This document shows, piece by piece, positions 35,102 to 43,490 of a stretch of 64,000 nucleotides of DNA (position 1 is the stretch's first letter; every line of letters starts with the position of its first letter). The stretch is from the NCBI GenBank assembly GCA_041737835.1, contig JBGSQY010000022.1; one strand, 5' to 3'. Source of the DNA: Bythopirellula sp041737835. Lineage in GTDB: Bacteria > Planctomycetota > Planctomycetia > Pirellulales > Lacipirellulaceae. Position numbers and translations under genes: made by a program. The notes beneath the pieces were generated by a model, which worked only from the letters and a program-made list of their open reading frames with translations, was not told where the DNA came from and ran no database searches.

Positions 35102-35209
35102 AACGGCAAGATGCGAGAGGACAGTGGTCGGAAATCGGGGAAATGGAATCCCTGAATATACCGCGAGAAAGCCAAAAGCGGCAGGGCAAGAGTTGGCTTG
35201 AAGCAGCCG

Positions 35210-35809
35210 CTATTTTTCCGTCGGCACGTCGACTTCAGGCGGAAATTCCACCTTGGCATAGATGTCGGCGAGCGGCAGGCGACAACCCACGGTCGAGAGT
35301 TCGATCACGGCATCGAGCCCCGAGGCATCGTCGAGGACCCACTGTCCTTGTTCGTTCAAGCTGAAGCGGTCGACATGGGCACGATCTTGCGAGATGAGCA
35401 CGTATTCTCGCAGCGAAGGGATCGTGCGATACATCTCAAACTTTTTTCCGCGGTCGTACTTCTCGGTGGAATCGGAAAGGACTTCGATGATAACTTGGGG
35501 ATTGAGAAGCGTATCAAATTCTTTGTCCAAGAAACGCGGCTGGTTGCAATTGATCGCAATGTCGGGGTAAGTGTAAAGTGTCGTCAGTTGCACTTTCACC
35601 CGCATGTCGTTGGCGAAGGCTTCACAATCTCGGTCTTTCAATTGATTGTACAAGCAACCAGAAACATTGAATGTAATGCGATTGTGCTGTCGACTCGCCC
35701 CGCTCATGGCGAAGATTTCGCCGCGATAGAACTCGTGCTTTGTTTCGGCAGCGCGTTCGAAAGCCAAATATTCGGCTTCCGTGTATCGGCGTTGTGGGGC
35801 TGTGGACAT
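35210..35809 (-). CDS. Uma2-family restriction-endonuclease-like protein (DUF820)
   Basis: A 199-residue protein matching the Uma2 family: RYTEAEYLAFERAAETKHEFYRGEI at the N-terminus, SGASRQHNRI, VKVQLTTLYTYPDIAI and QVIIEVLSDSTEKYDRGKKFEMYRTI. The Asp of YPDI and Glu of IIEV fit the PD-(D/E)XK nuclease core. Members are numerous in planctomycetes and cyanobacteria, often as scattered copies, and their biological role is unresolved. It lies 108 bases upstream of alaS on the same strand. Confidence 0.9.
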   Translation of the reverse strand: MSTAPQRRYTEAEYLAFERAAETKHEFYRGEIFAMSGASRQHNRITFNVSGCLYNQLKDRDCEAFANDMRVKVQLTTLYTYPDIAINCNQPRFLDKEFDTLLNPQVIIEVLSDSTEKYDRGKKFEMYRTIPSLREYVLISQDRAHVDRFSLNEQGQWVLDDASGLDAVIELSTVGCRLPLADIYAKVEFPPEVDVPTEK

Positions 35810-35926
35810 TACTTAATTATAGCGAATCCCCTGCACCATGCCGAGAGATTTCCCCTCCCGCATGATTCCCTGCCCTTTTATACTCATATCTTAACTTGTC
35901 GGGCTTACAGAACAGGGAGTTGTGCT

Positions 35927-36700
35927 ATGAGTGAAGAACCTACCGCGGAAGGTCCCCGCTGGCGGCCCCTTGATCGGACGGAACGCCGGGTGCTGGGGGT
36001 TTTGATCGAGAAAGCCAAAACGACGCCGGACAACTATCCGTTGTCGCTCAACGCGTTGACCAATGGTTGCAATCAAAAGAGTAATCGCTTTCCACAGATG
36101 CAGCTGGAAGAATCGGATGTCGAAGACGCCCTCGAACGCTTACGCAAGATGAAAGCAGCGGCTGAGATTCAAGGGGATGGTCGCGTCGACAAGTTTCGCC
36201 ACTTAGCCTACGAGTGGTTGGGTGTCGATAAGAAAGAGCTCGCCGTAATGGGAGAGTTGCTGTTGCGTGGCGCGCAAACGATTGGTGAACTACGCGCTCG
36301 CGCCTCGCGGATGGAACCGATCCCGGGGATCTCGGATTTGCGGCCGCTGGTGGAAAGCCTGCGCAAGAAAAAGCTGATCATTCTGCTCACGCCGCCGGGA
36401 CGCGGCTGCGTGCTGACTCATGCGCTGTATCAAGATCAGGAATTGGCGAAGGTTCGCGCTGAGCATGGCAACATAACCGTCGGGGACGAGCCGTTCACCG
36501 ACGATGAGGATGCACCGTCTGCACCTGTGGCAGCCTTTGTTCAGCGCCCGAGTGTGAGTTCTTCACCTAGCGCTGCCCCGTCGAACGCACCTACGATTGA
36601 TTTCCGTTCGGAGCTCGCCGAGTTGCGTGAAGAACTGACCAATGAGATCAGCCAGTTGCGCCGCGAACTCGACGATCTTAAGCAGCAATTGGGCGTGTAG
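35927..36700 (+). CDS. YceH-like DUF480 protein
   Basis: A 257-residue protein from the ATG at 35927, which follows CAGGGAG. Two winged-helix-like DUF480 domains span residues 10-185: LDRTERRVLGVLIEKAKTTPD, YPLSLNALTNGCNQKSNR and the second-half GELLLRGAQTIGELRARASRM. The residues after 190 form a Pro/Ser linker and a short C-terminal coiled coil (LAELREELTNEISQLRRELD). The family (YceH) is conserved but its function is not established. The 3' end overlaps the convergent MFS gene by 23 bases. Confidence 0.92.
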   Translation: MSEEPTAEGPRWRPLDRTERRVLGVLIEKAKTTPDNYPLSLNALTNGCNQKSNRFPQMQLEESDVEDALERLRKMKAAAEIQGDGRVDKFRHLAYEWLGVDKKELAVMGELLLRGAQTIGELRARASRMEPIPGISDLRPLVESLRKKKLIILLTPPGRGCVLTHALYQDQELAKVRAEHGNITVGDEPFTDDEDAPSAPVAAFVQRPSVSSSPSAAPSNAPTIDFRSELAELREELTNEISQLRRELDDLKQQLGV

Positions 36701-38033
36701 CTGCCGCTTCTTGCTCGATCACTCGCGCAGTGCGCGGTGGAGTGGCCCACAACGCCGCGATGGCGGTGATGACCGACAATCCCGCGAACAACCAGAGCGA
36801 ATAGCCAAAGCCGCCGAGGTAATCCGCGCTCACGCCCATAATCACGGGGCCGATGGCGCTCGCTGCCACGGCGATCGTGAGCGATAGACCGCGGATTTTT
36901 CCTAGATGCGTGCGGCCAAAATAGCGGGCCCACACCGTCGCTGAAACCACGGAAATCATCCCCTGCCCGCAGCCAAACACGCCGTAGCCGAGCAGCAGCG
37001 TCGAGAGCGAAGTCGGCTCGGAAAGAATCACGCAGCAGAGCCCCATCAGGGCCATCGCCGACATCAACAGCCAACGCATCGTTAAGCGATCGGCCAGTAC
37101 TCCGCCGACGAGTTGTGTCATAGCCGTCACGAGGGCCATCACCGTGATCGCGCGGGTGGAGTCTTGAATGCGAAAGCCGCTGGCTTGAAACAAGGCTACG
37201 AGATGAAAGATCAAGGCCGTTCCAATCATTGACCACATGCCAGTCGTTGTCAGCAACAGCCAATAAGACCGGTGTTGCATCGCTTCGCGGATCGTGAATT
37301 CATTGCCGTAGCTGAACGGTTTGTAACGCAGGGAAGCATGAAAGCGCATCCCGTCGGGAACCTGTCCGATTTCGTGCGGTGATTGTCGAAAGAAGATCGC
37401 CATTAAAGGGAGAAAGCAACCGGCAATGATCGCGGCGAAGACGAGATATGTTCCCCGCCAGCCCACGGATTCAATTAATAACACGATGGCCGTCGGAATC
37501 GCGGCCGACGCTCCGGCCATGGCGATTTGGGCGGCACTGCTGGCCGTGCCCAAGCGGCAATCGAACCACGCGGCCAAGCTATTGTTGGCGAGCAAGGTCA
37601 TCGTGCCGGGGCCGAAGAATCGCAGCAGCGTAAAAGCGATGAACAGAGTGAAGATGCCTGTGGCTTGCGCGGCGAACGCGCAGGCGATGCCCATCGCGGT
37701 GAATCCCACGATGGTCATGATTCGCAGGCCCCAGCGGTCGATCATCGCGCCGATGAACGTCAGCCCCACCGAGGCCAAGAGCGTGGCAAACAGGTACGCC
37801 GCGGACAACGCGGTTTTGCTCATGCCGAATTCGGCGATGAAGGCTTCGTTGAAGTAGCTCACGCCGAAGGTTTGCCCCGGGCTGGTGGTGAGCATCATCA
37901 AGAAGGCCAACGGCAAAATCACCCAACCATAGAAGATCGGCTGAGATTCGTCGTAGGTCCGGGTGGCCAATCCTCGGTTGCTCAAGGGAGTGGCCGCTAA
38001 TATTTCCGTCAATTCAGCAGAAGGTGTCGACAT
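36678..38033 (-). CDS. MFS transporter
   Basis: A 451-residue inner-membrane carrier with 12 predicted helices. The ATG at 38031-38033 is preferred over one 42 codons upstream that adds a hydrophilic, unconserved stretch. MFS features include the loop 2-3 motif GAMIDRWGLRI and its second-half counterpart GGVLADRLTMRW, and the opening YGWVILPLAFLMMLTTSPGQTFGVSYF typical of the monocarboxylate/oxalate-formate group. The substrate is probably a small organic anion, but it cannot be determined here. Confidence 0.88.
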   Translation of the reverse strand: MSTPSAELTEILAATPLSNRGLATRTYDESQPIFYGWVILPLAFLMMLTTSPGQTFGVSYFNEAFIAEFGMSKTALSAAYLFATLLASVGLTFIGAMIDRWGLRIMTIVGFTAMGIACAFAAQATGIFTLFIAFTLLRFFGPGTMTLLANNSLAAWFDCRLGTASSAAQIAMAGASAAIPTAIVLLIESVGWRGTYLVFAAIIAGCFLPLMAIFFRQSPHEIGQVPDGMRFHASLRYKPFSYGNEFTIREAMQHRSYWLLLTTTGMWSMIGTALIFHLVALFQASGFRIQDSTRAITVMALVTAMTQLVGGVLADRLTMRWLLMSAMALMGLCCVILSEPTSLSTLLLGYGVFGCGQGMISVVSATVWARYFGRTHLGKIRGLSLTIAVAASAIGPVIMGVSADYLGGFGYSLWLFAGLSVITAIAALWATPPRTARVIEQEAAATRPIAA

Positions 38034-38279
38034 CGAAATTATGCGAATTCGCGGCACGGTCGTGATGCGAATCGCGCTTAGCTTCCTATCCAGATTGATC
38101 CAGGTTGTCCCACAAAGGGTCGAGACACTAGCGCATCGATCCTGGTTCGGCAAGATCACTATCGAGGGTGAAACGTGGCGTAGTATTTGTTATTCTAATG
38201 ATGTTCGTGAATCCGCCGCCGTGTGCAGCTATCACGGCTTGAGGGCTTTCCGCAACCATCGAATTCCACGCAGCAGATT

Positions 38280-39356
38280 ATGGCGTCGGCTCCATCAATT
38301 GAGGACGAACCACCACGCAGAGGCAATCGTGCTGCCATTGTTGTCGGCTGGATGCACGATCATTTTTTATGGCTGCTCGTGGGGTGCTATCTGCTGGCGG
38401 CGGTTGTGCCTGGTCCGGGTTTGATGCTACGGCAGTTTTCCTGGGGAAGTTCTGATGCCGGTGAAATCACCGTGCCGGTGTTGCTATTAACGCTGTTACT
38501 ATTTTGCGCGGCGGCGGTCGTCCGCTGGGAACAAGTGTGGCATCTGATGGAGCGGCCCGGAATTATCGTGATCGCGTTGATCGCCACGTGGCTCGTGCCT
38601 TGTCTGTTTGTCACGGTGTTGGGTGGATCGCTGCCCCGTTTCTTTGCCAGCGAAGCGACCAGCGAACTGTTGGTGGGACTGGCGCTCGTGGCGGCAATGC
38701 CGGTGGCGAATTCCTCGGTGGCGTGGACGCAAAACTCGCGCGGCAACGTGGCCCTAGGGTTGGGATTGATCGTGCTCACCATCGTGATCAGCCCGATCGC
38801 CACGCCGCAGATGCTCAAGCTGATGGGGCTTGCGCTCTCGGATGAAGCCACCGAGCAATGCGAAGAACTTGTGAAGCGCTTTTCGGGGGCGTTTTTTATC
38901 GTGTGGGTGATTTTGCCGTCGCTCGCCGGAATGTTATTTAACCGCCTGGTCGGCGCGGAGGGGATTCAGAAAAATCGCGGGGCGATTCGGCTCGTGAGTG
39001 CGATCGCGCTGTTGGCACTCAATTACACGAACGCTTCGCTCGCCATGCCGCAGGTGTTTGAACGGGCGGCCCTGCAGATGATCGCCTTGGCATCGCTGCT
39101 GGCAATTTCGCTGCAATTGCTGGGAGTCCTCACGGCTTGGGTGATGTCGCGCGTGATTGCGCTCGACAAGGAATCGACGATCGCACTGGTGTTCGCTTTC
39201 AGCATGAAGCATACGGGCGTAGCCTTGGTGCTGGCGGGGGTCGTGCTGGAAAGCAAACCGCGCGTGGTACTGTTGATTGTCATGGCCACGCTGCTGCAAC
39301 ACATTCTGGCCGCGATTGTCGATTGGACGATCGCGCGGATGAAACCGGCCACCTAG
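38280..39356 (+). CDS. bile acid:sodium symporter (SBF) family transporter
   Basis: A 358-residue membrane protein with about nine or ten helices starting near residue 28. Family features are the helix-break sequences LVGLALVAAMPVANSSVAWT and MKHTGVALVLAGVVLES in the two inverted halves. SBF-fold proteins move organic anions, arsenite or other solutes with sodium, and the sequence does not tell which. A GTG at 38223 could extend it by 19 residues. The gene lies divergent from the MFS carrier across about 246 bases and may share regulation with it. Confidence 0.85.
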   Translation: MASAPSIEDEPPRRGNRAAIVVGWMHDHFLWLLVGCYLLAAVVPGPGLMLRQFSWGSSDAGEITVPVLLLTLLLFCAAAVVRWEQVWHLMERPGIIVIALIATWLVPCLFVTVLGGSLPRFFASEATSELLVGLALVAAMPVANSSVAWTQNSRGNVALGLGLIVLTIVISPIATPQMLKLMGLALSDEATEQCEELVKRFSGAFFIVWVILPSLAGMLFNRLVGAEGIQKNRGAIRLVSAIALLALNYTNASLAMPQVFERAALQMIALASLLAISLQLLGVLTAWVMSRVIALDKESTIALVFAFSMKHTGVALVLAGVVLESKPRVVLLIVMATLLQHILAAIVDWTIARMKPAT

Positions 39357-39384
39357 CCGGCCCGCCACGCGAGCCGGGAAAGAC

Positions 39385-39406
39385 ACGGATCGCATTGCGA
39401 TCCGGC
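39385..39406. repeat. palindrome between convergent genes, likely bidirectional terminator or REP
   Basis: ACGGATCGCATTGCGATCCG is a near-perfect inverted repeat between the SBF and cyclase-kinase stop codons. A related palindrome (CCCGATTGCAACGCAATCCG) sits between the convergent genes at 50183 and 50232. Confidence 0.55.
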
Positions 39407-39413
39407 TAGAGTA

Positions 39414-42176
39414 CTACTGAATCGCCGGTTGCTGCACCAGCACCGTCCAACGAGCTGGTAAGACCTTGGGCGTTTCGGTCATAACATCCTGAACCTTGTA
39501 CTCCACAGCCTGGAAGGCCCCCCAGTACGTCGTTTCGGGATTGATCGAGAGCGGATCGTGATAGCCGGCGATAAAATGGTCGGTGCCTGCATCCATCGCG
39601 GTGAGCACTTGGGGGCTGACTCGTGGCGGGTTGTCTTTGTCTTTCCACACCGAGAGTAGTGGGTGATTGAGAATCAGACCACGCTCTGGAATTGACTCGT
39701 CGGTGGCTTTGTTAGTCACTAAGTAATCGTTGCGTAGATCAACCAGCACAATATCCTTGCCACGTTGCAGATTCGTGTTGAGCACTTCAAAGTCGCCCAG
39801 ATCGACCGACATCGCCAGCACACCGATCACCTTGCGAGTTTCCTCGGCCGTCGGCTGAGTCCAGATTGGCACGGAGAACGCCACGCGAAGCCTGCCTGTC
39901 GTGTCACTCTGATAAACGGTCGAGATATGCGGCTCTTGAATCGGAGCGATGCGCTTTTGCTCGGCAACTTCCCCCTCGGCAAGCGGGTCGATCTCAGGCA
40001 ACTCTTTCTCTTGGCCGTGGAAGTAATCGCGGTGGGCATAGTTCTGCAAGAAACTGTCGACGGGTTGCTTGGTCTCCGGATCGATCAGCGGATGGCGGGC
40101 GATTTGCCTCCCTTCCAAATCGACGATGAACCAACTGTCGGAGCGGGCCGTGTCCATGTTGTTCTGGCGATGCTCTCTGATCCACTCGGCCAGACGATAG
40201 GTTTGCAAATCTTCACGGGCTTTATCGGCATCAAAGTATTCCACGTCGTAGATGACGGCCGCTTCGGCGACGGCTGACTGCAGAATAGCGAAACGCTTTT
40301 CGATCTCGGCCCCCACGATCTTGGCGGCTTGCTCCGCTGAGCTGGGGAGATTATTGCGGGCTTGCTCCATGGCATTCGCGATTGTTTGCTGCCGTGATAG
40401 CTGCATCGACCACAGCAAAGCCCCAATCGCACCAACGATGACCAAAAAGGGCACACCACGTTGCAGCAGCCAACGCCGCGAGGGCGACCATTCGCTGACC
40501 CAAGAAGAATGAGTCCGTTTGGAACTCCACGTATCGAACTGAGCCCCCGAATCGATCCGCGTGTATTGCAATGCGCTGGGATGGCTGCCGGGGTCGAGAT
40601 AGCCGTTCACCAGCCCGGTGAGATTATGCCCTTCGCAGAACGGCGACAGCTCCGCGGCAACTTCCGCGGGAGTCGCGTAACGCTCTTCCGGTTTCTTGGC
40701 CAACATCTTTTCGATCACGTCCCACAACTTGCGGGGGATATTGTTCGTGCGAATCGGCGGGACGCGCGATTTCTCGTGCGCCTTTTCGGGGCGCAATTCC
40801 GAATCGTAGAACGGCGGGTTGCCGGAGAGCAGGTGATAGAGTGTGCAGCCGAGGCTATAAATATCCGCGCGGATGTCGACGCTGGTGGTCTTCCATTGTT
40901 CGGGGGACATATACATGCCGGTCCCCATCGCTTTGTGATCGTAGCGTGTGAGACGTTCCTGGGAATCACCGGCCAATAGCGCCAAACCGAGGTCGAGAAT
41001 CTTCACGACCCCTTCCACGGGCTCACCTGGATCAGAAGAGGTTTGCCCCGCCACGCCGTCGCTATCCATCAGCGTGATCATCAAGTTCGAAGGCTTGATG
41101 TCGCGATGGACCATGCCGTTGCGATGGATGTATTGCAAACCACGGGCGGCCTGACGGACGATTTCGCACGCATCGGCCACGCTCAATCGCCCGCGCTGCT
41201 CAACGACATCTTGCACGGAAACGCCGTCGATGTACTCCATCACCAAGTAGTGCAAGCGGTCCGATGGCGATGACGAATCGATGGCCACCACGACGTTGCG
41301 GTGCTCGAGCGTGCCGATCGCTTTGATTTCTTGATAGAACCGACGGATAACATCGTCGTTACCCGCGGAAATGAATTGGGGCTTGATGACTTTGATTGCC
41401 CGCAGACGGCCAAACTGCGTGTGACGACCTTTATAAACGTCGCCCATGCCGCCACTGCCGAGCATCGCTTCCAGCTCGTAATTGCCCACGCGTTTGAGCA
41501 TGGGAATTTCGGCCACCGCCGAGCCGCGCGATTCCCCCTGCCCTCCTCCTCCCAAGCCCGTGGGAATCACCGTCCACTGGCGGTCGGAGTGGCTGGAAGG
41601 TTGTTGCCGCAGTGGCCGCGGGCCGTGATCGTCGTACAGCATCTCGTGGACTTCGACATGGCCGATGCCCTTGAGATTCCGGCGTCCATGGAGATGAAAA
41701 GAAATGCCTTCGAGACCGATGTCATCGAGAATCGCCATCACGCTGCGCGAGACGAGTATCTGTCCGCCGGTGGCATGGTCATTCAGCCGCGAAGCATAGT
41801 CAACGCTCTTGCCAACGAAATTGTCAGGAGCCGCGGGATCAACTTGCGGCACGCCGACGTGCATGCTGATCCGCACCTCGACCTTGCCGCCACCGGGTGT
41901 ATCGATGGGATTGTCTTGATGACTTTTCTGCACGTCGGCCGCCCACGTCGCGGCGAGGATCGTGTTGTTGAACACCAGGAAGTGACCATCCCCCGCCGTC
42001 GAGACAACCCGGCCCGTGTTTTCGGCGAGGTTGGCTTCGATGAGTTCGCGATGGGGAATCAGGATTTGCTGAATGAACGCCATGTCGCGTTCGGTGACGC
42101 TCCGCCCCGACATCTCGTTCTTGAGATCGACGCTGCGACAGATGTCGGTGAAGACGAAGGTCTTGAGCTCAGCCAT
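39414..42176 (-). CDS. fusion of a class III cyclase-like domain, a Ser/Thr kinase and an extracytoplasmic Cache-type sensor
   Basis: A 920-residue single-span membrane protein. Residues 1-180 resemble a class III nucleotide cyclase: metal-binding Asp11 (FTDI) and Asp63 (GDG) are present, but the base-selecting Lys position is Ser59 and the transition-state Asn position is Asp126, with Arg130 kept. A Pro/Gly linker leads to a Hanks-type kinase (about 230-515): glycine loop GSGGMGDVYKG, Lys262, Glu283, HRD at 357-359 and DLG (395-397) in place of DFG. A membrane helix (575-592) is followed by about 320 residues outside, read as a double Cache-like ligand sensor (DSWFIVDLEGRQIARHPLID, VAFSVPIW, KVIGVLAMSVDLGDF). 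An outside signal probably controls the kinase. The start codon abuts a C-rich leader with no ribosome-binding site. Confidence 0.85.
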   Translation of the reverse strand: MAELKTFVFTDICRSVDLKNEMSGRSVTERDMAFIQQILIPHRELIEANLAENTGRVVSTAGDGHFLVFNNTILAATWAADVQKSHQDNPIDTPGGGKVEVRISMHVGVPQVDPAAPDNFVGKSVDYASRLNDHATGGQILVSRSVMAILDDIGLEGISFHLHGRRNLKGIGHVEVHEMLYDDHGPRPLRQQPSSHSDRQWTVIPTGLGGGGQGESRGSAVAEIPMLKRVGNYELEAMLGSGGMGDVYKGRHTQFGRLRAIKVIKPQFISAGNDDVIRRFYQEIKAIGTLEHRNVVVAIDSSSPSDRLHYLVMEYIDGVSVQDVVEQRGRLSVADACEIVRQAARGLQYIHRNGMVHRDIKPSNLMITLMDSDGVAGQTSSDPGEPVEGVVKILDLGLALLAGDSQERLTRYDHKAMGTGMYMSPEQWKTTSVDIRADIYSLGCTLYHLLSGNPPFYDSELRPEKAHEKSRVPPIRTNNIPRKLWDVIEKMLAKKPEERYATPAEVAAELSPFCEGHNLTGLVNGYLDPGSHPSALQYTRIDSGAQFDTWSSKRTHSSWVSEWSPSRRWLLQRGVPFLVIVGAIGALLWSMQLSRQQTIANAMEQARNNLPSSAEQAAKIVGAEIEKRFAILQSAVAEAAVIYDVEYFDADKAREDLQTYRLAEWIREHRQNNMDTARSDSWFIVDLEGRQIARHPLIDPETKQPVDSFLQNYAHRDYFHGQEKELPEIDPLAEGEVAEQKRIAPIQEPHISTVYQSDTTGRLRVAFSVPIWTQPTAEETRKVIGVLAMSVDLGDFEVLNTNLQRGKDIVLVDLRNDYLVTNKATDESIPERGLILNHPLLSVWKDKDNPPRVSPQVLTAMDAGTDHFIAGYHDPLSINPETTYWGAFQAVEYKVQDVMTETPKVLPARWTVLVQQPAIQ

Positions 42177-42177
42177 A

Positions 42178-42262
42178 GTGAGGGGGCTGGGATCTAGGGA
42201 TAGGGGATTGGATCATGCGATTTTGCTTTTCCCCAGTCCCTAGCCCCGAACTCCTAGTCCCC
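42178..42262. repeat. G-rich/C-rich inverted repeat pair, empty form
   Basis: The left arm (42182-42206) reads GGGGGCTGGGATCTAGGGAT then AGGGG, a run of four G-tracts that could fold as a G-quadruplex on the + strand. The right arm (42231-42262) is C-rich: CCCCAGTCCCTAGCCCCGAA then CTCCTAGTCCCC. Only 24 bases separate them. The same arms, with matching ends, enclose the four-helix-bundle gene at 53933-54313. Confidence 0.6.
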
Positions 42263-42267
42263 TTTGC

Positions 42268-42567
42268 TTAAAATCCGAAAAACACGGGGGCCGGTTGGAC
42301 AACTACGGGCGCAAACCCGGGACGAACACGGGTGACCGTGCCACCCAAGATCGGACGGTAGCGAGTGCGGGCGACTGGGGCCGATTGGTACATGACAACG
42401 GGTGCGGGAGCAAAGAAACTGGTTTGGACGACAGGCGTGGGGGCAAAAAATGTGGTGACGGGAACCGCGGGGGCGAAATACGTGACACGGCGGACCTGAG
42501 CCTCGGCTTGGTTCGTCAGGGAGAGACCCACAATCGCGGCGGCCAATAGCATTACGACACGTTTCAT
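42268..42567 (-). CDS. small exported protein with FAP repeats
   Basis: A 99-residue protein. The ATG at 42565-42567 follows AGGGGAAATTCGT and opens a signal peptide (MKRVVMLLAAAIVGLSLTNQAEA). The mature part carries three close copies of a (Y/F)FAP-x-(P/V)-V unit (YFAPAVPV, FFAPTPVV, FFAPAPVV) and then a basic, Val/Pro-rich tail. It has no cysteine. It is probably a small wall or periplasmic structural protein, and I know no family name. Confidence 0.7.
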   Translation of the reverse strand: MKRVVMLLAAAIVGLSLTNQAEAQVRRVTYFAPAVPVTTFFAPTPVVQTSFFAPAPVVMYQSAPVARTRYRPILGGTVTRVRPGFAPVVVQPAPVFFGF

Positions 42568-42868
42568 ACGAATTTCCCCTCTCGTGTGATCGTCAAATTC
42601 TCTAAGCGCAGTAAATAGCAAGATGTTACGTCCAGGGGCCTAGTATCCCACGACCGCCCGGGAGAAGCAACAGGGAGGGGAGCACGGTAATAATGTGCAG
42701 TACTGTCATTCCGAGGGGAGTTCCACGACCCGAGGAAGCTGGCTTCCATCGTCGCCCGCTCTCAATGCGGGAACGCGCTGCACGCCAGATCCCTCGGTCG
42801 GCGAGCCTCCCTCGGGATGACATATTTACAGCCGTCGTCGCCCACGATGACCGTAAGCTAGCCGAATT

Positions 42869-43135
42869 CTAGATACCCAGATTGGAAAGTGCGACCGCCA
42901 CCTGATTGAGCGCGCTGGTGAGCTGGGGGTGATCGGCTTCGAACTTGAGGACCAGATCTTCGACTTGTTCGCTCAAAGGTTCCCCCTCTAGCTTGTCCTT
43001 CTCGGATTCGATGGCTCGTTCGATGTCGGCCACCAAAGCGCGGAGTTGGGCGTGGGTTTTGTCATCGAGCTGCGAAACCCCGGCGAGTTCGGTGCGGAGT
43101 TGTTCGAGCTTGGCGTGGAGTGATTCAGTGTTCAT
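42869..43135 (-). CDS. DUF4404 family protein
   Basis: An 88-residue helical protein that matches DUF4404: LHAKLEQLRTELAGVSQLDD, then LVADIERAIE and the C-terminal FEADHPQLTSALNQVAVALSNLGI. The family is small, soluble and uncharacterised. The gene is monocistronic, with 245 bases of mostly featureless DNA downstream before the next gene. Confidence 0.85.
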   Translation of the reverse strand: MNTESLHAKLEQLRTELAGVSQLDDKTHAQLRALVADIERAIESEKDKLEGEPLSEQVEDLVLKFEADHPQLTSALNQVAVALSNLGI

Positions 43136-43490
43136 GGTGCGGGCCGCCTCAAGGGGGATAGGTCATCTCTAAGTATAAGCAATCGCGAGTTCCGAGTCAG
43201 CCGGTTGTATTGGTCGTAGTGAGAGGCAATTTCTCAGTCTAAACAACGCCCCGGGATGGCAATCCCGGGGCGTTCCCCGTTTTCGTTCCATCTGTAACGG
43301 TTACGTGAAACGTACCGACGCGGCGTGTTGATTTTCTGCAACTTCTTGGCCGCGGGGACGTGGTGTTATCGCCACACGATGTATTTTTTCCCAGAGCCGC
43401 AAGGTTTGCGCTGTTTGCCCAGCACGTACTCGGCACGCGACCTCGACGGCCAACGTCTTCCTATCCCAGTTAAAGAAGGCAAAGAATCTA
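43136..43490. other. gene-free divergent region with a strong hairpin
   Basis: About 355 bases between the divergent DUF4404 and hydrolase genes. It holds the hairpin at 43245-43275. I see no other supported feature. Confidence 0.5.
43245..43275. other. strong GC-rich hairpin in a divergent promoter region
   Basis: AACGCCCCGGGAT and ATCCCGGGGCGTT form a 13-base stem around a five-base loop. It looks like a terminator stem, and a similar one (63842-63871) ends the PEP-CTERM gene. But no gene ends here on either strand, and no clean T-run follows. It could end a short untranslated RNA or a lost gene. Confidence 0.6.

Noticed and set aside
32966..35155. Long plus-strand open frames opposite alaS
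   Set aside because: Antisense shadows of alanyl-tRNA synthetase with no recognisable protein features.
35198..35926. An N-terminal extension of the DUF480 protein by 243 codons
   Set aside because: This part is antisense to the Uma2 gene. The ATG at 35927 has a ribosome-binding site and begins the conserved domain.
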